A stretch of DNA of 64,000 nt from Sipunculus nudus (lineage: Eukaryota; Annelida; Sipuncula; Golfingiida; Sipunculidae), in NCBI GenBank assembly GCA_026874595.1, contig CM049306.1, positions 16,887,019 to 16,951,018 of the forward strand, read 5' to 3'. The notes under the pieces are model-generated. The model had not been told where the DNA came from. It saw nothing but the letters and a program-made list of their open reading frames with translations, and ran no database searches. Position numbers and translations under genes: made by a program. Within the stretch, counting starts at the first letter, position 1. Each line of letters opens with the position of its first letter. Of this stretch, positions 39,286 to 52,335 are shown piece by piece.

Positions 39286-40841
39286 TACATGCATGTGTCA
39301 ACTTAGCCGCCGACGGCGACGCAACAGGTTTCAGGTTTCTGTTGCGTCGCCGGCCCACCATAGGGCAAACTGGGGTTATAACACGATACGATCTTTTACT
39401 CTTAGAAAGGAAATTGTTTAAAAATATTTCCTTTGGTTTTAACATACCAATGTTCACATTATCTAGTATGTCAAAAGGCCTGCAATAAAAAATAACCATT
39501 CTGGAAAGCATGAAACACCTGTAACATCAACAATTGATTTATTTGTCCAGATGGAATTGAAGCATTAACAGTTCGGCAGACATCTTGCATTCCGTGGCAT
39601 TCCTGTATAATGTTTTAGGCCTGTGTACTGTTATGTTTATATTTTACTTCCTCGGTGTAATGTTTTTCAGTGGTCAAATATACAATACATATAGAAGTAC
39701 TGAGCAGTTGTGTATGGAGCAGTTCGCAGTTGTGTATGGAGTGTTATAATCACATGTAGTTAACTGCAGGTGCAATCTATGGACTCCACATTGCGTCAGT
39801 CACTAAAAAAGAGCAATTGAGGAGTCCATTCTTATGGGCTAGTGTCAACTTTGAAATCCACACTTATAATGTAAATGTAACTGTAGATGACGTCTGAGCA
39901 GGTATTAAATAAGGTCTTCTGAGCAGGTATTAAACAAGGTCACAAACGTCTGCTCGTGTCGTTGAACAAACAGGATCACGCCTCTGATAGACAACATATA
40001 TGATATTCTGGTCACGGTTACGTCGGGGTCCAGCTGCTGGTCGACATACGTGGTACGGATGCACCATCTGCACTTGGGACGGCGGGGATTTATACTGGTC
40101 TGGAGGCATGTATCAAAAGTCGTGCCAGCATGCTAAATCAGGTGTTCAACTAGTGATTTGCTGTTTTAATGACACGAAGGACGGATGTTACAGTCAAATG
40201 TTATTATTCTACACGAATTTGTATATAAAGAGAGACGTGTAACTGTTTTGAGGATCAATTGAAGCAGTGCCATTTTGCCCCGCTGTCATAAGAGACTATC
40301 GAGATCATGATGTCAGAGTGCCATACTCCGCAAGGAAGAGAACCGCACTGTGAGACTCGATGAGGATGATAATATTGTAGTCATTTTTGTTAACGCCTCA
40401 TTCATGGTCCACAATTACGCTGTCACAAAAATCAGACCGATCGTTAGATAAGTTTGTGTAATTTCTAAATGTGACCGGTATACTGCCGTCAGTTTCGATT
40501 GTTATTTATTTGTTGTAGTCTGTGTACGTGCAAGAGTGTACACACTGTGGTATTATTTGTTAGCAGCGCGCCAAAGCTGTAATCCACCTCGGAGCAAAGA
40601 AACTGGGTTGTCACCTTTGACCCGATAATTAATTTCCGTCAATTTATGATTTGTCTGCAGTTTCAAGGTATAATTATATGTATGATGTAGTAGTAAGCGT
40701 TATATTTAATATAGGTAATACTATCCAGTGCTTATACGTTTCTGTGATACATTGGATGAACTTACTCAATTATTAGTAATATTGTTAATTTGCATATAAA
40801 TAGTGTACCTGGTTTTGCCGCCAAGTTTCCCGATTAACGTC
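39286..40841. other. Intergenic, no gene recognised
   Basis: Mixed composition with scattered CpG. GCCGGCGACGC-type sequence sits near 39305-39355, with GCGACGCAAC/GTTGCGTCGC inverted arms at about 39318 and 39342. The ORF at 40000-40242 has no family signature. Confidence 0.4.
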
Positions 40842-40900
40842 ACTTGGCAGGCAACAATTGAACTGGAGAGTTCAATGTCATGTGTTTTTCTCTTTCCAGA
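40842..40900 (+). repeat. 59-bp direct repeat with hairpin, copy 1
   Basis: It begins ACTTGGCAGGCAAC and ends TTTTTCTCTTTCCAG, and is repeated with about three changes at 41211-41269. Both contain ATTGAACT-ggag-AGTTCAAT or the 7-bp core of it, a tight hairpin. The pyrimidine-rich end followed by CAG also resembles a splice acceptor. Confidence 0.85.
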
Positions 40901-41210
40901 TACGTAATTTTCAGTGTATTTCCTGAATTAGTGTGTCAATGTCATATTCAGTAGAGTAGGTCAGTCAATATATTGTCAGAATAACGGAAATGTTATCACA
41001 CACATACTATTTTGCTAAATGTGGTCAGAAAGTTTGATTTATCAATGACCAAAGGTGGTCATCTAGTAATAATGTTCTCAATGTGTAAACACATTGTAAG
41101 TGCCGCACATTGTGTTAGTGAATGTTAACTGCATGTAAACTCTGAAAACTGAGTATATATTCTGTGTATATTTCCTATTGTACATTTGTCGCCGTTTTAA
41201 TTGTATATAT

Positions 41211-41269
41211 AACTTGGCAGGCAACTATTGAACTGGAGAGTTCAATGTCATGTGTTTTTCTCTTTTCAG
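41211..41269 (+). repeat. 59-bp direct repeat with hairpin, copy 2
   Basis: Copy of 40842-40900, about 370 bp away, ending TTTTTCTCTTTTCAG. The intervening 310 bp are not duplicated. Confidence 0.85.
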
Positions 41270-41379
41270 CACATTAAACATGTATACAGCACATTCTGTG
41301 TTGTGCTTCGGATGGTGATTGTGACTGAGACTGAGAGACGTGATCTGTATATATATATGTGCGGCCCACTACCCCAGTA

Positions 41380-41870
41380 ATTGTCCTTAACCAAACCCGG
41401 TGTGAAACTACTGTTACATAAATTAATGAATTATGTCTCCCCTCCCTTGGGGGGACACATGCAAATATTTATTTATAAAATAGTGTTTGGTCTGTCGCCG
41501 TCCTTGGCGTCGTCAAGCTATTTCATTTGTAGTGAACGCAATAACTTTTTCTTTTTTTTTCCCATGAAATTTGAAATTTAAAATTGTTTCCACCAATATC
41601 ACGGACGAGTTCGAAAACCGGTGATTTTGACCTTCAACATGGTCAAATAGGCCGAAATATAAATTTTTGGTGAACTTTTGAAGTAATACATATTTGTTCC
41701 TCTAATTTGTAACAATGATTGTTTCAACCAAGTAATTTAAGAGTTCAGAAATCGGTGACCTTGACCATCTTCAGGGTCAATCAGCCGGAATAGAATTTTT
41801 TTGTGAATGCTGTGACTTTTTAAGTAATTCGTATAATTTCCTCAAATTTCGGGATGGGAGGCCCATATAT
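41380..41870 (+). repeat. Old mollusc-type dispersed repeat
   Basis: The string CCTCCCTTGGGGGGACAC, the phrase GTGTTTGGTCTGTCGCCGTC and repeated GGTGACCTTGACC-like segments (near 41622 and 41756) are in the style of common molluscan interspersed repeats. An approximately 130-bp internal repetition is visible (AGTTCGAAAACCGGTGA and AGTTCAGAAATCGGTGA). Family and ends are not resolved. Confidence 0.5.
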
Positions 41871-41947
41871 ATAGAGTATGGAGGCATATATCTGTTTTTG
41901 CATTGCTATAGTAAACCTCATTCTATAGTTATAAAAGTGAGTTTACA

Positions 41948-41951
<4 letters not shown>

Positions 41952-41992
<41 letters not shown>
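41952..41992 (+). repeat. (TA)n microsatellite
   Basis: Pure TA run. Confidence 0.97.
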
Positions 41993-41995
<3 letters not shown>

Positions 41996-42382
41996 TCTCA
42001 CTGTCCAAATGAATCTGAATGGCACACTTTTCTGTGTTGATATTATAGTTACATAAGAGAATTATAAGCTTTGGACAACATTGAAAAATATTATATTTAT
42101 CACTATTTTGCCATATTATCAGTAAAATAAAACATGCTTTATTTAATTATTCATCTCACACCACGGTATGATAATTGATAGTTGATATATACTCTATATA
42201 AATAATACGCATTTTTTCTCTTTCTGACATGGGTGCAAGATTCTTTGGTCAGTTCCGTCTTTATGCAAAAGTGTATATAATTGCAATTGCAAAATAAAAA
42301 AAAAGTGGAGAGTGGAACAGACTATAATAATATAAATAATGATAAATAAATATTATCCTATATTGTCGTAGTGGCAGTATTG

Positions 42383-42384
<2 letters not shown>

Positions 42385-42424
<40 letters not shown>
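42385..42424 (+). repeat. (TA)n microsatellite
   Basis: Pure TA run. Confidence 0.97.
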
Positions 42425-42427
<3 letters not shown>

Positions 42428-42969
42428 TGAGAATATGTCATGACGATAACTATGTATATTTTTACAACCATCAAGTTCTGCCGTCTTGTTGCCAAGTGGC
42501 ATATAGTGCCACTGCCTGCATGTAATGCATGCATGGGTTCCTAACAGTAAATATAGAACCTCACTTTAAAAGTGCATTAATTCCAGATTCATCCCGCGTC
42601 TCTGAATGATCAAAATGAGGAGTGTGGGCACATTTTCTCACCATGCACTAACTGGCATCGTTATCAAATTTGAGACTTGCCAATAAATCCTATCTTACCA
42701 TTAATAAGTCAATTTATATTTGTTAAGATGTAGGAATTATTGCATTTTTGTGGGGACGGATTTATAAAGAAAAGAAGGGGCACAGAGTGAAGCCATGAGC
42801 GATTCCTTTTACGCAGTAACGGCCACGCGCGGTATGCGGTCGGTTGCGGCAAAGCCGATTCCTTTTATGCGGTTGCGGTTTCGGATTATAAAAACATTAA
42901 TGCATGTATGGTTGTGTATATAGTATAACTCTTTTGTATTATATATATATATTCAATAATTATTCCTGC

Positions 42970-43018
<49 letters not shown>
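42970..43018 (+). repeat. (TA)n microsatellite, interrupted
   Basis: Two TA runs joined by TAATAT. The region 42425-43890 otherwise shows no recognisable gene; CpG-rich direct repeats with GATTCCTTTTAYGC occur at about 42808 and 42859. Confidence 0.9.
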
Positions 43019-43019
<1 letters not shown>

Positions 43020-43897
43020 AATTACATTAATTATCCCTGCGTTGTTAAACATGCATGACTATAAATAATACGAAACAAGCTGCTTGAATCGAAACAGGTA
43101 TATAGACGCACTGCATGTGCAGATCACTCACTATGAATGCCAAGCAAATGTTTCACACAGCCTAGGCCTATATGTATTGATTTATATCGATGTTTTGAGA
43201 ATGAGAATGATTTTCCTTTTCACATAGGGTGTTAAACACGTTTAATCCTGCATGAGAAACCCCTATTTGAAGTATAGGCATAGATAGTGGCCTACAACTA
43301 ATGGGCGGGATTCCTCGTCTGACGCCATCCGTCTAATTTTTTTTTTTTTATTTTTTTGTCGGATGACAGGCCGGATACGTTTAACGGTTTATGGTATACG
43401 GCAACTGCATAAAATTTAAAAATGCATCGGTCCATCATAATATTAATATCATATGTTTGACTATTGCTGGATTTTCTACTGTCATTTCTTCCATACAGGC
43501 CCCTATACTTCTGAATCCCAGAGTTAGATTTGACCTTAGTCCATCTCTGGACCTTCTTGTCCTATAATATATTATTACCGTATTAATTTTATTTCATAAG
43601 TAGGACGCGATAGGGTCCAGAAAAGGCAGAAATCGACTCATTTTTATGCTGCGCCCCTCACCCTTTTTTCTAAATTCTGTATTCACTCCTGTATTAATTA
43701 ATAACTATTTAAAAATTTGACAGATAATGAATATAAATGAAATACTTGCAATTGTCAGCTCGACAAATTTCAATGATAAACAAACTTGAGTCTTGACTTT
43801 GCCTCTGCAATGGGAAACTTCAGAAAGGATTCACCACAACACGTGCGATTCTCAAACTCGCCATATTAAAAAGATACCTTCGAGGAAGAAAGATGTC

Positions 43898-43899
<2 letters not shown>

Positions 43900-43949
<50 letters not shown>

Positions 43950-43950
43950 A
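43900..43950 (+). repeat. (CA)n-(TA)n compound microsatellite
   Basis: About 19 CA units run into TA units. Confidence 0.97.
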
Positions 43951-46205
43951 ATATAGGCATGCAGGGGCATAGCGTGGTCTTGGCACGGGGTGGTGCGTTT
44001 GAGCACATTTCGGACTATTAACCAAGGCCGTTTTTTTTTCAACATGCACACAAATGAATATACATATTGGACTCTACATAATATAATATATAATATTAAA
44101 GTATATTAAAGTATATTATATATACGCAAGTATATGCTTTATTGTGTTTATAAAGGAACAGCTTTATTCCATCACTTTCTTTCATATAGATGTAAAGATG
44201 CAGTCGGAAATTTACCTGCTTCACCGATATTAAAAGTAGCAACTTTTGGGCTCCTTTCTTAACTAGAAATTATCCTTGATATTGATTCCAGTCTCCCGAG
44301 GCTAATAAAACTATGATGAGAACAAGCCCACGCAGTTGCGTCTCAGCTAAGGTAAAATACGACATGCCCTTGTTTAATAAAAATAAATGGGACTCGTCCG
44401 CGTTATTTTTAAAATTTCAATATAATAATATAATTTTTGCCTTTGAATCCATTGTGATATTATATTTTGATTATAAAAGAAAAAAAAAGGTTTTCATTGA
44501 TTTTATTATGATTTACCGACGAGGGAATACAATCACCACACAATGATTTGGATTTCTCATGCATCCAACAATAATTTGGATCTTCCAATGATTGGATTTC
44601 ATAAAGCGATTTCACTAGAATCAGAATACCTGGTGAATTGGTAATTAAAATAGCTAGAATATCAATGAATAAATAGCAAACTAAATTTCAAGGACCACCG
44701 GTTTTATGTGAGGTATTTATAAAGATTTTATTTTTACTTGTCTTTAGGCAAGTGGTGTTTTCTGCTCGATTGTTGAACCCTTCCTTTAACATATATACCT
44801 GGACTTCTGCCTGAAAAGCCTGACACATCGAAACTTTAAATTTTTAGGGGACCAAAAGTGTATGCGTCTTATAAATATGTTGCCCTTCGGTCCTTCTTGC
44901 CACTTGTCATGAAAGTTCATATCCTTTTCATTCATTCGACTTAATCATATCTGCGCTGGTTCCTCTGAGTTTAATATTTAGAAAAAAATATTTCAAGCTT
45001 AATTGCACCCTCGAGCATATACACAGTAAGCTATTGTAATTGAGGGGTTTGGTGGGCAAAATACTGAACAAATTATATATACGATGAAAGAACCCCCAAC
45101 CCTACGCCTTTGATAGGCCTACATTTGCATTTTCGTTGTGCCCATATACCGGTATACACTAAATATTGTCCACACTTGATAGACTTCTCACTTCTGCCAA
45201 GTTCTGGCGTCTCTCGCGTCAAGAGCAGACACGTTTCCAGAACTACTTTACGTAGTCTCTCAAACAGACGCCAGGTGCCGCTTTGCCGCCATAAAACCAG
45301 TGTAGTGGCGAACCTACATGGAGAGTCTGGCTGTAAAAGACATCGGCGGCCGTTTTGAAGCCTGTTTCCTGCATTTCTTTGCCACCATGAAAGAGTATAC
45401 GCCATGACACACTATAACAAGTTCAGCCAAGTCAGACGATTGTGCTAAACGAAAAAGTGCCTCTCAGAATGAAACAAGTTTATACCCCATACTTAGACTG
45501 AGCACTTTGATTAATATTAGCATATACACCTTTCTTGCATACCATATGAATGTTTAAAGTATTGTATGAATGGTAGGCCCAGGTAGAAATTATGAAAGGG
45601 TAATAATAATAATTTTGGGCTTTAGGCCTACTTTACTTTGGAGACTGCGGCTCTAAGTCCTTTTATAGACCCCCAATTGATATAGACAGGCTGAGTTTAA
45701 CCGCTTGTGACGCAGAAATTTACAAAACAAAAAATACTTTTCAATTTCAGATTATTTTTAGGTCACTTGAGACAAAATATTGGTGCACCTATATACATGC
45801 ATCATTAACATGTAATGTGATTTGTCATCGCTAATTTATAATTTTATAATAACTGCAGAATGACATACACGTGTAGGTCCTAATGAATAAGTCCATGATC
45901 AATGATGCGATCAAATAAATTGATATATAGGTAAACAAATCACTAAGTATAGTTTTTATGCACTGAACAATTTATACAGTCCACAGTCTAAGCATACTTT
46001 GTTTCCTTCTCAAATGTTATAAATCAAAAATAAAACGCTTCATTTATAAAACAGTTGAGTCCCACACGTGAATGTTTCATACATGCATATTTCCCCCGTG
46101 TAATGAGGACTTGTGTGTGTAAGGGGGGGGGGGTATTTTCGTATTGTGCGTGTTGCTCCTCTCACGAAATGTCCACCATGACAATAGGATGTCAAACTAT
46201 ATATA

Positions 46206-46209
<4 letters not shown>
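43951..46209. other. Intergenic, no gene recognised
   Basis: A CpG-richer block at 45180-45420 is the only part with gene-like composition. A 110-codon minus-strand frame there (45073-45405) lacks any recognised domain. The rest is AT-rich with an approximately 10-G run at 46122-46131. Confidence 0.4.

Positions 46210-46251
<42 letters not shown>
46210..46251 (+). repeat. (TA)n microsatellite
   Basis: Pure TA run. Confidence 0.97.
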
Positions 46252-46255
<4 letters not shown>

Positions 46256-47111
46256 CCATGGCCTGTCCGACTTTGCAATGGCCCATGTCCATGATCATGT
46301 GTATACGACTATACATGTAAACGTGTCTGTGTGTGTGTGACGTTAACACATGACCTAAAAATGCAACTGATAGAACTGCATGAAACACGATTAATTTAAA
46401 ACATAACCCATTTAACATCTCGTAAATACCACATGTGATTTAAATATATAAAAAACACCCCGCACATGTCTTGCACAAACTTGCTTCTGGTTAATTATTT
46501 ACCGACAGATGTCGCTGCAGTGCACGGGCCAGTTGCATTCTACCTTAATCGACAAGTTCCTTAAATTATCCTGTTCCTCATACAGCCATTACTGCCCCCT
46601 CGACTTCTTTAGATTTAGGTGAAGCGTATTTATCTCATGATTTTCTGAATGCGTCAAAAAGTAGACCAAACGCCTCGCAGCAAGGGTCAAAACAGCAGTG
46701 TATACATAGACTCCAGAATCTCTTGCAGGTCACCCCGTAACAATAACCATTACACAAAGCATGGTCCCTGCTACGTAAACGTATACATACTAATTGCTTC
46801 TGTCATGGCAGTTATGAGCAGTATGACCAGTGTCTTCTTGGACCATAATACACAATAACGAAAGTAAAATGCACTTACGGTTGCCAATATGATGCAGATG
46901 TAGGCCTATTGAAAATAAGATATAAGGTACTTTTGCCATGGGGAAGAAGTTTTAATGTCACCCCTTATATGACACTGATAATAACACTGCCTTTTCTGGA
47001 AAGTACGATCATATCGTGTTCAAATACCACTTGTCTCTATATATAGGGAGGGGAGGAAACACTTGTCTGTTATCGATACAAGACGTTTCTTCGCTGCAGG
47101 CGGCTACATAT

Positions 47112-47335
47112 GACTGTTCTCAATCAACTGCAGTCCCTAATAAACTCGCTGATATGCCTCAGGTAAAAGATCAGTAAATATTTAAAAATAATGATCCACG
47201 TTTAATTTTAGTAGCTATCGAAACCATGAAACATACTTATTGTTGTCACAATGGTGTAATCCGATGTCATGTTGTTAGGCAGTAAACATGCAGGCAGTCA
47301 AAGAAGATGACATAGATCTGTTGCATATACCTTGG
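47112..47335 (+). pseudogene. Putative decayed first-exon region, paralogue of 63800-64000
   Basis: About 220 bp align with the window's last 200 bp. Shared blocks include AAACTCGCTGA-ATGCCTC around a start codon (ATG at 47154-47156), GCTATCGAAACCATGAAACA, and GGCAGTCAAAGAAGATG followed by GA-C-GTTGCAT. In the right-hand copy an ATG exon of 21 nt can splice to an open second exon. Here the same donor position gives 20 nt, and a four-base insertion lies near the acceptor, so the joined frame is broken unless a different donor (CAG|GTAAAAG) is used; that frame then stops after about 18 codons. I read it as a decayed duplicate, but an alternative short gene model is possible. No protein family is recognised. 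Confidence 0.4.
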
Positions 47336-48924
47336 CTTATATTGTAGACTAACTCTCACTGTATGGCTATATCAGAATCAATATATGGCAGGGCCTAATG
47401 ATATAGAGTCTGATTAAATCAGGCTAGCTAAGTACCTTTCTGATAACACCGTCATTGATTTATGATTACATGTACACCATGATAACAGATTTTGAAGTTG
47501 GTAAAATATTAAGAAAAACACAACAGTTGATTGTTATTATGACATGAGCATTTACGATGAATTGATCTACTCAGTCCTACCCAGTGATCTTGTCTGCATG
47601 GGTTTTATTCGCGATAATTCATTGTTTGGAAGAATATTCTTTACAAATCACTTCTGTCCTTAAACAAATATGCAGACGTTCCAATATTTTTGTGTAAAAT
47701 TAACTGAATTAAAGTAACAATATTATCTGATTGGCAGTATTAACTTTGTGACTCTGTTACATTGATTATATCTGTGGACTGAGAATGGCATCTTTCCAGT
47801 GCAGATGGGTGAAGGTTGATTATTGAGACCTCTATTTTTGCTTTTGAGAAAAGTGTGACCACATGTTTAAAATATTTGCTTTTGCTTTATATAAATTTGA
47901 TGATGTATACAGTATACTCCATTCCACCACCCCTATCCACCTGATTTTTCGTGATAATTTTTATACAATGCAATAAAGTTTACCTTTATTTACCCCAGAG
48001 GCAAATCAGACAAATATGGCAATTACCTAACAGCAAAATAATATTCTCCTTTGTATGGATTCCATATGATTAATTCAAAAAGAAATATGACTGAACAGAT
48101 GTATACGATCTTGCGACATATCTGTGGTGATAAGATGACAGACTAAAATTACATCTACTTGAAGATTCGTAGTGATGACGTCTCAGTAGTATTTGTACGT
48201 CATATGTTTGTTATGTCACAGATACGTCCCTCCTACTTCACATGGATAAACAGAGATAGTCACTTGGACTGACCCCATCATTTTTGCACCTCTTTCTAGA
48301 CAGGTTCACACTGGCCCAGGATCATAAATGAAATATATTTATTTCACCCATATTTCATTCTTCATAAATTGCAACATTACTTCCTTTGATAAAAGCTAAT
48401 TTTAGTAGCAAATTAAATATATTTGAAATTTAGATCAATAAGGTTGACAGGGGTGTAGGAGCAGAGTATAGTGGTTCAAATAATATGGATATTGTTTATT
48501 AAATATTCCTAATTTTGTTGGGCAACATTCTAACGTGAACCCTTTTTAGATTTTTTGGGGGGAGGGGGCTACAGTATGTCACAATTATCAAATCTAAATT
48601 TTATAAATGATTATATTTTCATAGTATATGAATAACTACATCAAATATTTAGAAAAAAATTATGGTCCACTTTTTTTTAGGAGCGAAAACTCCCCTGTAA
48701 TCAACCTTTACTTAATAGTGCATCGTCACCAGCTGGTATGATTTATATTGCAGTTTACTGGTATCAGTGGTTAAGAACATGTTGCAAACTTTGTTGACTG
48801 TCCTGTCATATTTTTGGATTATCTCAAACATTCAGTGCAAAGTAAGACATTATTTGTCACTCAGGTAGTCGGCAGAGTAACTCTTGCAGGGTCAGAAATT
48901 TTTATACTGTTTCACCTGTATAAG
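47336..48924. other. Intergenic, no gene recognised
   Basis: AT-rich DNA without ORFs of note or definable repeats. Confidence 0.4.
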
Positions 48925-49660
48925 TTAGGGACCCATGGTCTCGATTCTCAGCTGAATTTGTCTATAACGATATGTTTATAAACTTTTTCAAAATATTGGT
49001 CCTGTGATCAGTTTGAAGCTAACCTGTCTACCCAGACTGGAGTTATCATCCATAAGCTAATTTGTGAATGGATGGGCCGTGTGAACATGACTTTTGACCT
49101 TGTGACCCCAAAATCAAAAGGAAACTGCCACTATTGGTAGGTGTGCCACATTTGGAAGACAGAAGTTTGCGATGAAAAGTTTGGCTTAAAATGTATCCAC
49201 AATCTTTCTAAAGTAGCGGGTACTGTGAACTTAACCTTTTTGATCCAATGACCCAAGAATCAAAAGGGTTCTTACATTATTGGTGGGTCATATATAAGTC
49301 AAGTTTGAAACCAATATTTCAATCAAAATCGGTGTTATCATCTGAAAACTAATATGTGGATAGATGGCCCCTTCACCTTGACCATGTGACCCCAAAATCA
49401 ATAAGTTTCTTCCACTGTTGGCAGGTGAGTAGTATTTGGTAGATGGAAAGTTTGGGAAGAAAAGTTTGGCTTAAAATACTTCCTGTCTTTTTTAGGAGGG
49501 AGTCCTGTGACCTTGCTCTTTGACCTCATGACCCCAAATCAATAGAGTTCTTGCGTTAGAGGTTGGCCATGTGCAAGTCAAATTCATGCATATAAAATGC
49601 AAACAAATTTGACTGACATACAGAAAGACGAAAAGACGGACGGACAGGGTTATTAATATA
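48925..49660 (+). repeat. Mollusc-type repeat with GACC-phrase tandem units
   Basis: It starts near GGGACCCATGG and ends ACAGAAAGACG-AAGACGGACGGACAG. It contains three or four imperfect units of about 140-150 bp, each with GACCTTG-GACCCCAAAATCAA and a TTCTTCCACTNTTGG-like phrase (near 49090, 49245, 49375 and 49510). This style of repeat is common in bivalve and gastropod genomes. It is non-coding. Confidence 0.65.
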
Positions 49661-50609
49661 GGGCATCAGCTTATTCAAGAAGGGCCTTAATAAAACACAA
49701 GGTTTTAGGACACTGTGTGCCCACAGATGAAACCACAGTTGCAAATCTGATAGTATCAATATAATTTGGCAGTCTCAAAATAAAGAAAAAAATGCATCAA
49801 AACTAGAAAATATACAGGTGGCGCGACTGGCGCCACAAGCCTTTGGGAACTGAAGAAATCGATCATAATCAATAAACACACTATAGGTTTCAGAACACTG
49901 GATGAAACCACAGCTAAGAAACTGACATAACTGCCATCATTTGATGGTCTAAACAAGGGACCCATCAGTCGTGGCGCTAAGGTGATTGTGATTTGACTAG
50001 AAATGTATCACCATTGTGATACAAGTCGATAAAGCTTATGAATATCATGGACATGTCAGGCTATTAAAAAAAGAAATATTATGTAATATGTGAGTAAATG
50101 ATATGAAATAACCTGTTAGATTAATATGGAGTAAAATATAGTGGTTTATTTTTTATTTACTTGGGAGGGGTTGAAAATAGCCATATATTTGTGCAAATAT
50201 GAATGCAATGACAGTTTACTAAGCAGTGGTAGAATGATGATAAGATTTAAATTTGACAGATATCATGTTATGATTAACTATGCTGATTAGGGGATTTATG
50301 AATTTATGACTGTGTGACATGATATCTCTTCAGTCTTGACAAGGTACATTATTTTTATTCCCACCACGTCTACATTTTACACAATATTGACATACTTTCT
50401 GGCATGAATTTAGGTACCTATGGACAAATAGTTACACAAAATTTAAAAAATATGAATACATCTGTTTCATCTTGTTCTTGTTTACGGAGGCTGACACTGG
50501 GATGGGGTTTGGGGAAGGGAACAGTGAGGGCAGCAAGGAGGGGTGGATGTAGCAAGAAAAGGAGAGGAAAGAGAGGAGAACTGAGCATTCAACAGTACTT
50601 TAACACCTG
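49661..50609. other. Old repeat fragments, no gene
   Basis: The interval 49680-49990 holds two related pieces (CACTGTGTGCCCACAGATGAAACCACAG and a similar phrase near 49885) and a GGCGCGACTGGCGCCAC segment at 49820. The rest is AT-rich with no gene recognised. Confidence 0.45.
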
Positions 50610-50716
50610 GAAGGTTAAAATCTAAAATATTATTAAATATAGATAAAGCCTAAGAGCAAGAGGTAACCTAGGCCATAGTTGGTTGATTTGATTGAAGAAA
50701 TTGTTGCAAATAATAT
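50610..50716 (+). repeat. Dispersed repeat fragment, pair with 6320-6421
   Basis: See 6320-6421. It shares TTGGTTGAT and GATTGAAGAAATTGTTGCAA. Confidence 0.6.
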
Positions 50717-51225
50717 TTTGAGATCTGGCCGTGCATTTCCATGGGTTACCTTTTTTTTACCTTTTTGAGCTGTTGACGGTTAAAAAGTTTACACATTTGT
50801 CTTATGAGATCCAATTTTTTAATAAACCTATTTTCGGGGGGAAGGGCGGTTATGATGGGAGTTACAATGCCTCTGTCTCTCTGTATATATTTTCTTTAAT
50901 TATTAAATATTATGCTATAGCAATAGAACTATTGTTCAAAGTGCCAAGGAGCAAGGACTCAGTGGGGTGGTGGAAGGGGATGGTGGGAGTTACAACAACC
51001 CTGCTTGTACATACGGGATATGAAATAAATTCAACAGTGCTTACAGGAAAAAAAAATTTAATTCATAATTATTAAATATTTAAAACAGGCAGAAAGATGG
51101 AAAAACAAGCAAATCATTTATTCCTATTCTACTGAACCAGAAAAAAATAACAATATTTGCAATAATTCTTTTTTTTTCATTACGTGAGTTTTTTCCAGGT
51201 TTAAAATGTTACTATTCATTTACAG

Positions 51226-51228
<3 letters not shown>

Positions 51229-51288
<60 letters not shown>
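51229..51288 (+). repeat. (TA)n microsatellite
   Basis: About 60 bp of pure TA. Confidence 0.97.
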
Positions 51289-51292
<4 letters not shown>

Positions 51293-51417
51293 GAATATTT
51301 CAGTTGATTCACATTCCTAAATTGCTTCAACATTTAAACATTTATAGCTAATTAATCTGGATTATACTTAGTACCTGTCACAGAATGGGTTGGAGGTAAG
51401 AAGGGAGGCATTGGGGT

Positions 51418-51577
51418 GAGAGAGAGAGAGAGAGAGAGATAGAGAGAGAGAGAGACAGACAGACAGAGACAGAGAGAGAAGGAGAGGGAAAGAAGGTGAG
51501 AGAAAGAAAGAAAGAGAGAAAGACAAAAGACAGAGAAAGCAAGACTGCCAGAGAGAGAGAGTGAGAGAGAGACTTTT
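51418..51577 (+). repeat. (GA)n-rich purine tract
   Basis: GAGA, GACA and GAAA runs for about 160 bp. All long ORFs here are translations of the tract. Confidence 0.95.
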
Positions 51578-51814
51578 TGGTAATTTCTGGTAATTTCCTG
51601 ACCCAGACACTCACAGAGGCAGTAGGCCAGGAGTAAAGGAGTTATATAACTGCTTACCCTTAACTTGATGTAAACGATCAACACAGAGTGTGTGAAAACT
51701 TGAATTAAACCTACAGTATTTGATCAATTGGTTTCAAATAAATTTCATATTTTAACAGATGAAATGCTTATGTGTACAATGCTGTGAAAATTAAATCCAC
51801 AGCACTAACAGAAA

Positions 51815-52335
51815 AACAAGTGACCCATGGGTCATGACGCTTAGCCGACTGACATGTTGATAATATGTCCTTGCCCAGACAAACTAATAAAGATAGGTGA
51901 CATCATTGTTCATGCATATTGGAAGACCCATAAGCACAACAAATTTGATGACAATCCAGCCAGCCTTTCATGAGGAATCAGGCAATTTGTGTGTATTTTG
52001 CATTATTTCTTGGGTGCTCAAACATACCCCAAAACTCTTAGAATATAGGTCACTGTGACCAAATTTCAGGTTCCTGGGAAGAATTTTTGAGGATGTCAAG
52101 TTAGAAGATTTTGGGCCCCATGGTTATGATTTGTGCCCTACTTTGGTATCAAATTTTCAATTATTCTGAGGGGTGCTGATAAGCCCCATAGGCCAGAAAA
52201 TATGGGTAACAGAGACCTTAATTCACGTTTCCAAGGAAACTTTTACCAGATCTCCCTGGATGTCATGTTTGAAGATTCTAGGACCAATGGTTACAATTTG
52301 AGCCCTGTTAAGGGACGACCGCATCATTGAAGGAC
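51815..52335 (+). repeat. Mollusc-type dispersed repeat
   Basis: It begins with AAACAAGTGACCCATGGGTCA and continues with phrases about unit length apart: AATATAGGTCACTGTGACC and AATATGGGTAACAGAGACC, each followed by TTCC-GG-AA. This is an internal repetition of about 170 bp. It is related to the 6283 fragment by the GACCCATGGGTCA start. Confidence 0.5.

Noticed and set aside
40000-40242. 80-codon Trp/Cys-rich ORF
   Set aside because: No domain recognised and no splice sites that extend it convincingly.
45073-45405. 110-codon minus-strand ORF in a CpG-richer block
   Set aside because: No family signature. The block could hold a first exon or promoter, but nothing fixes a gene model.
51352-51684. 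Serine/leucine-rich ORFs on the minus strand
   Set aside because: They are translations of the (GA)n purine tract.
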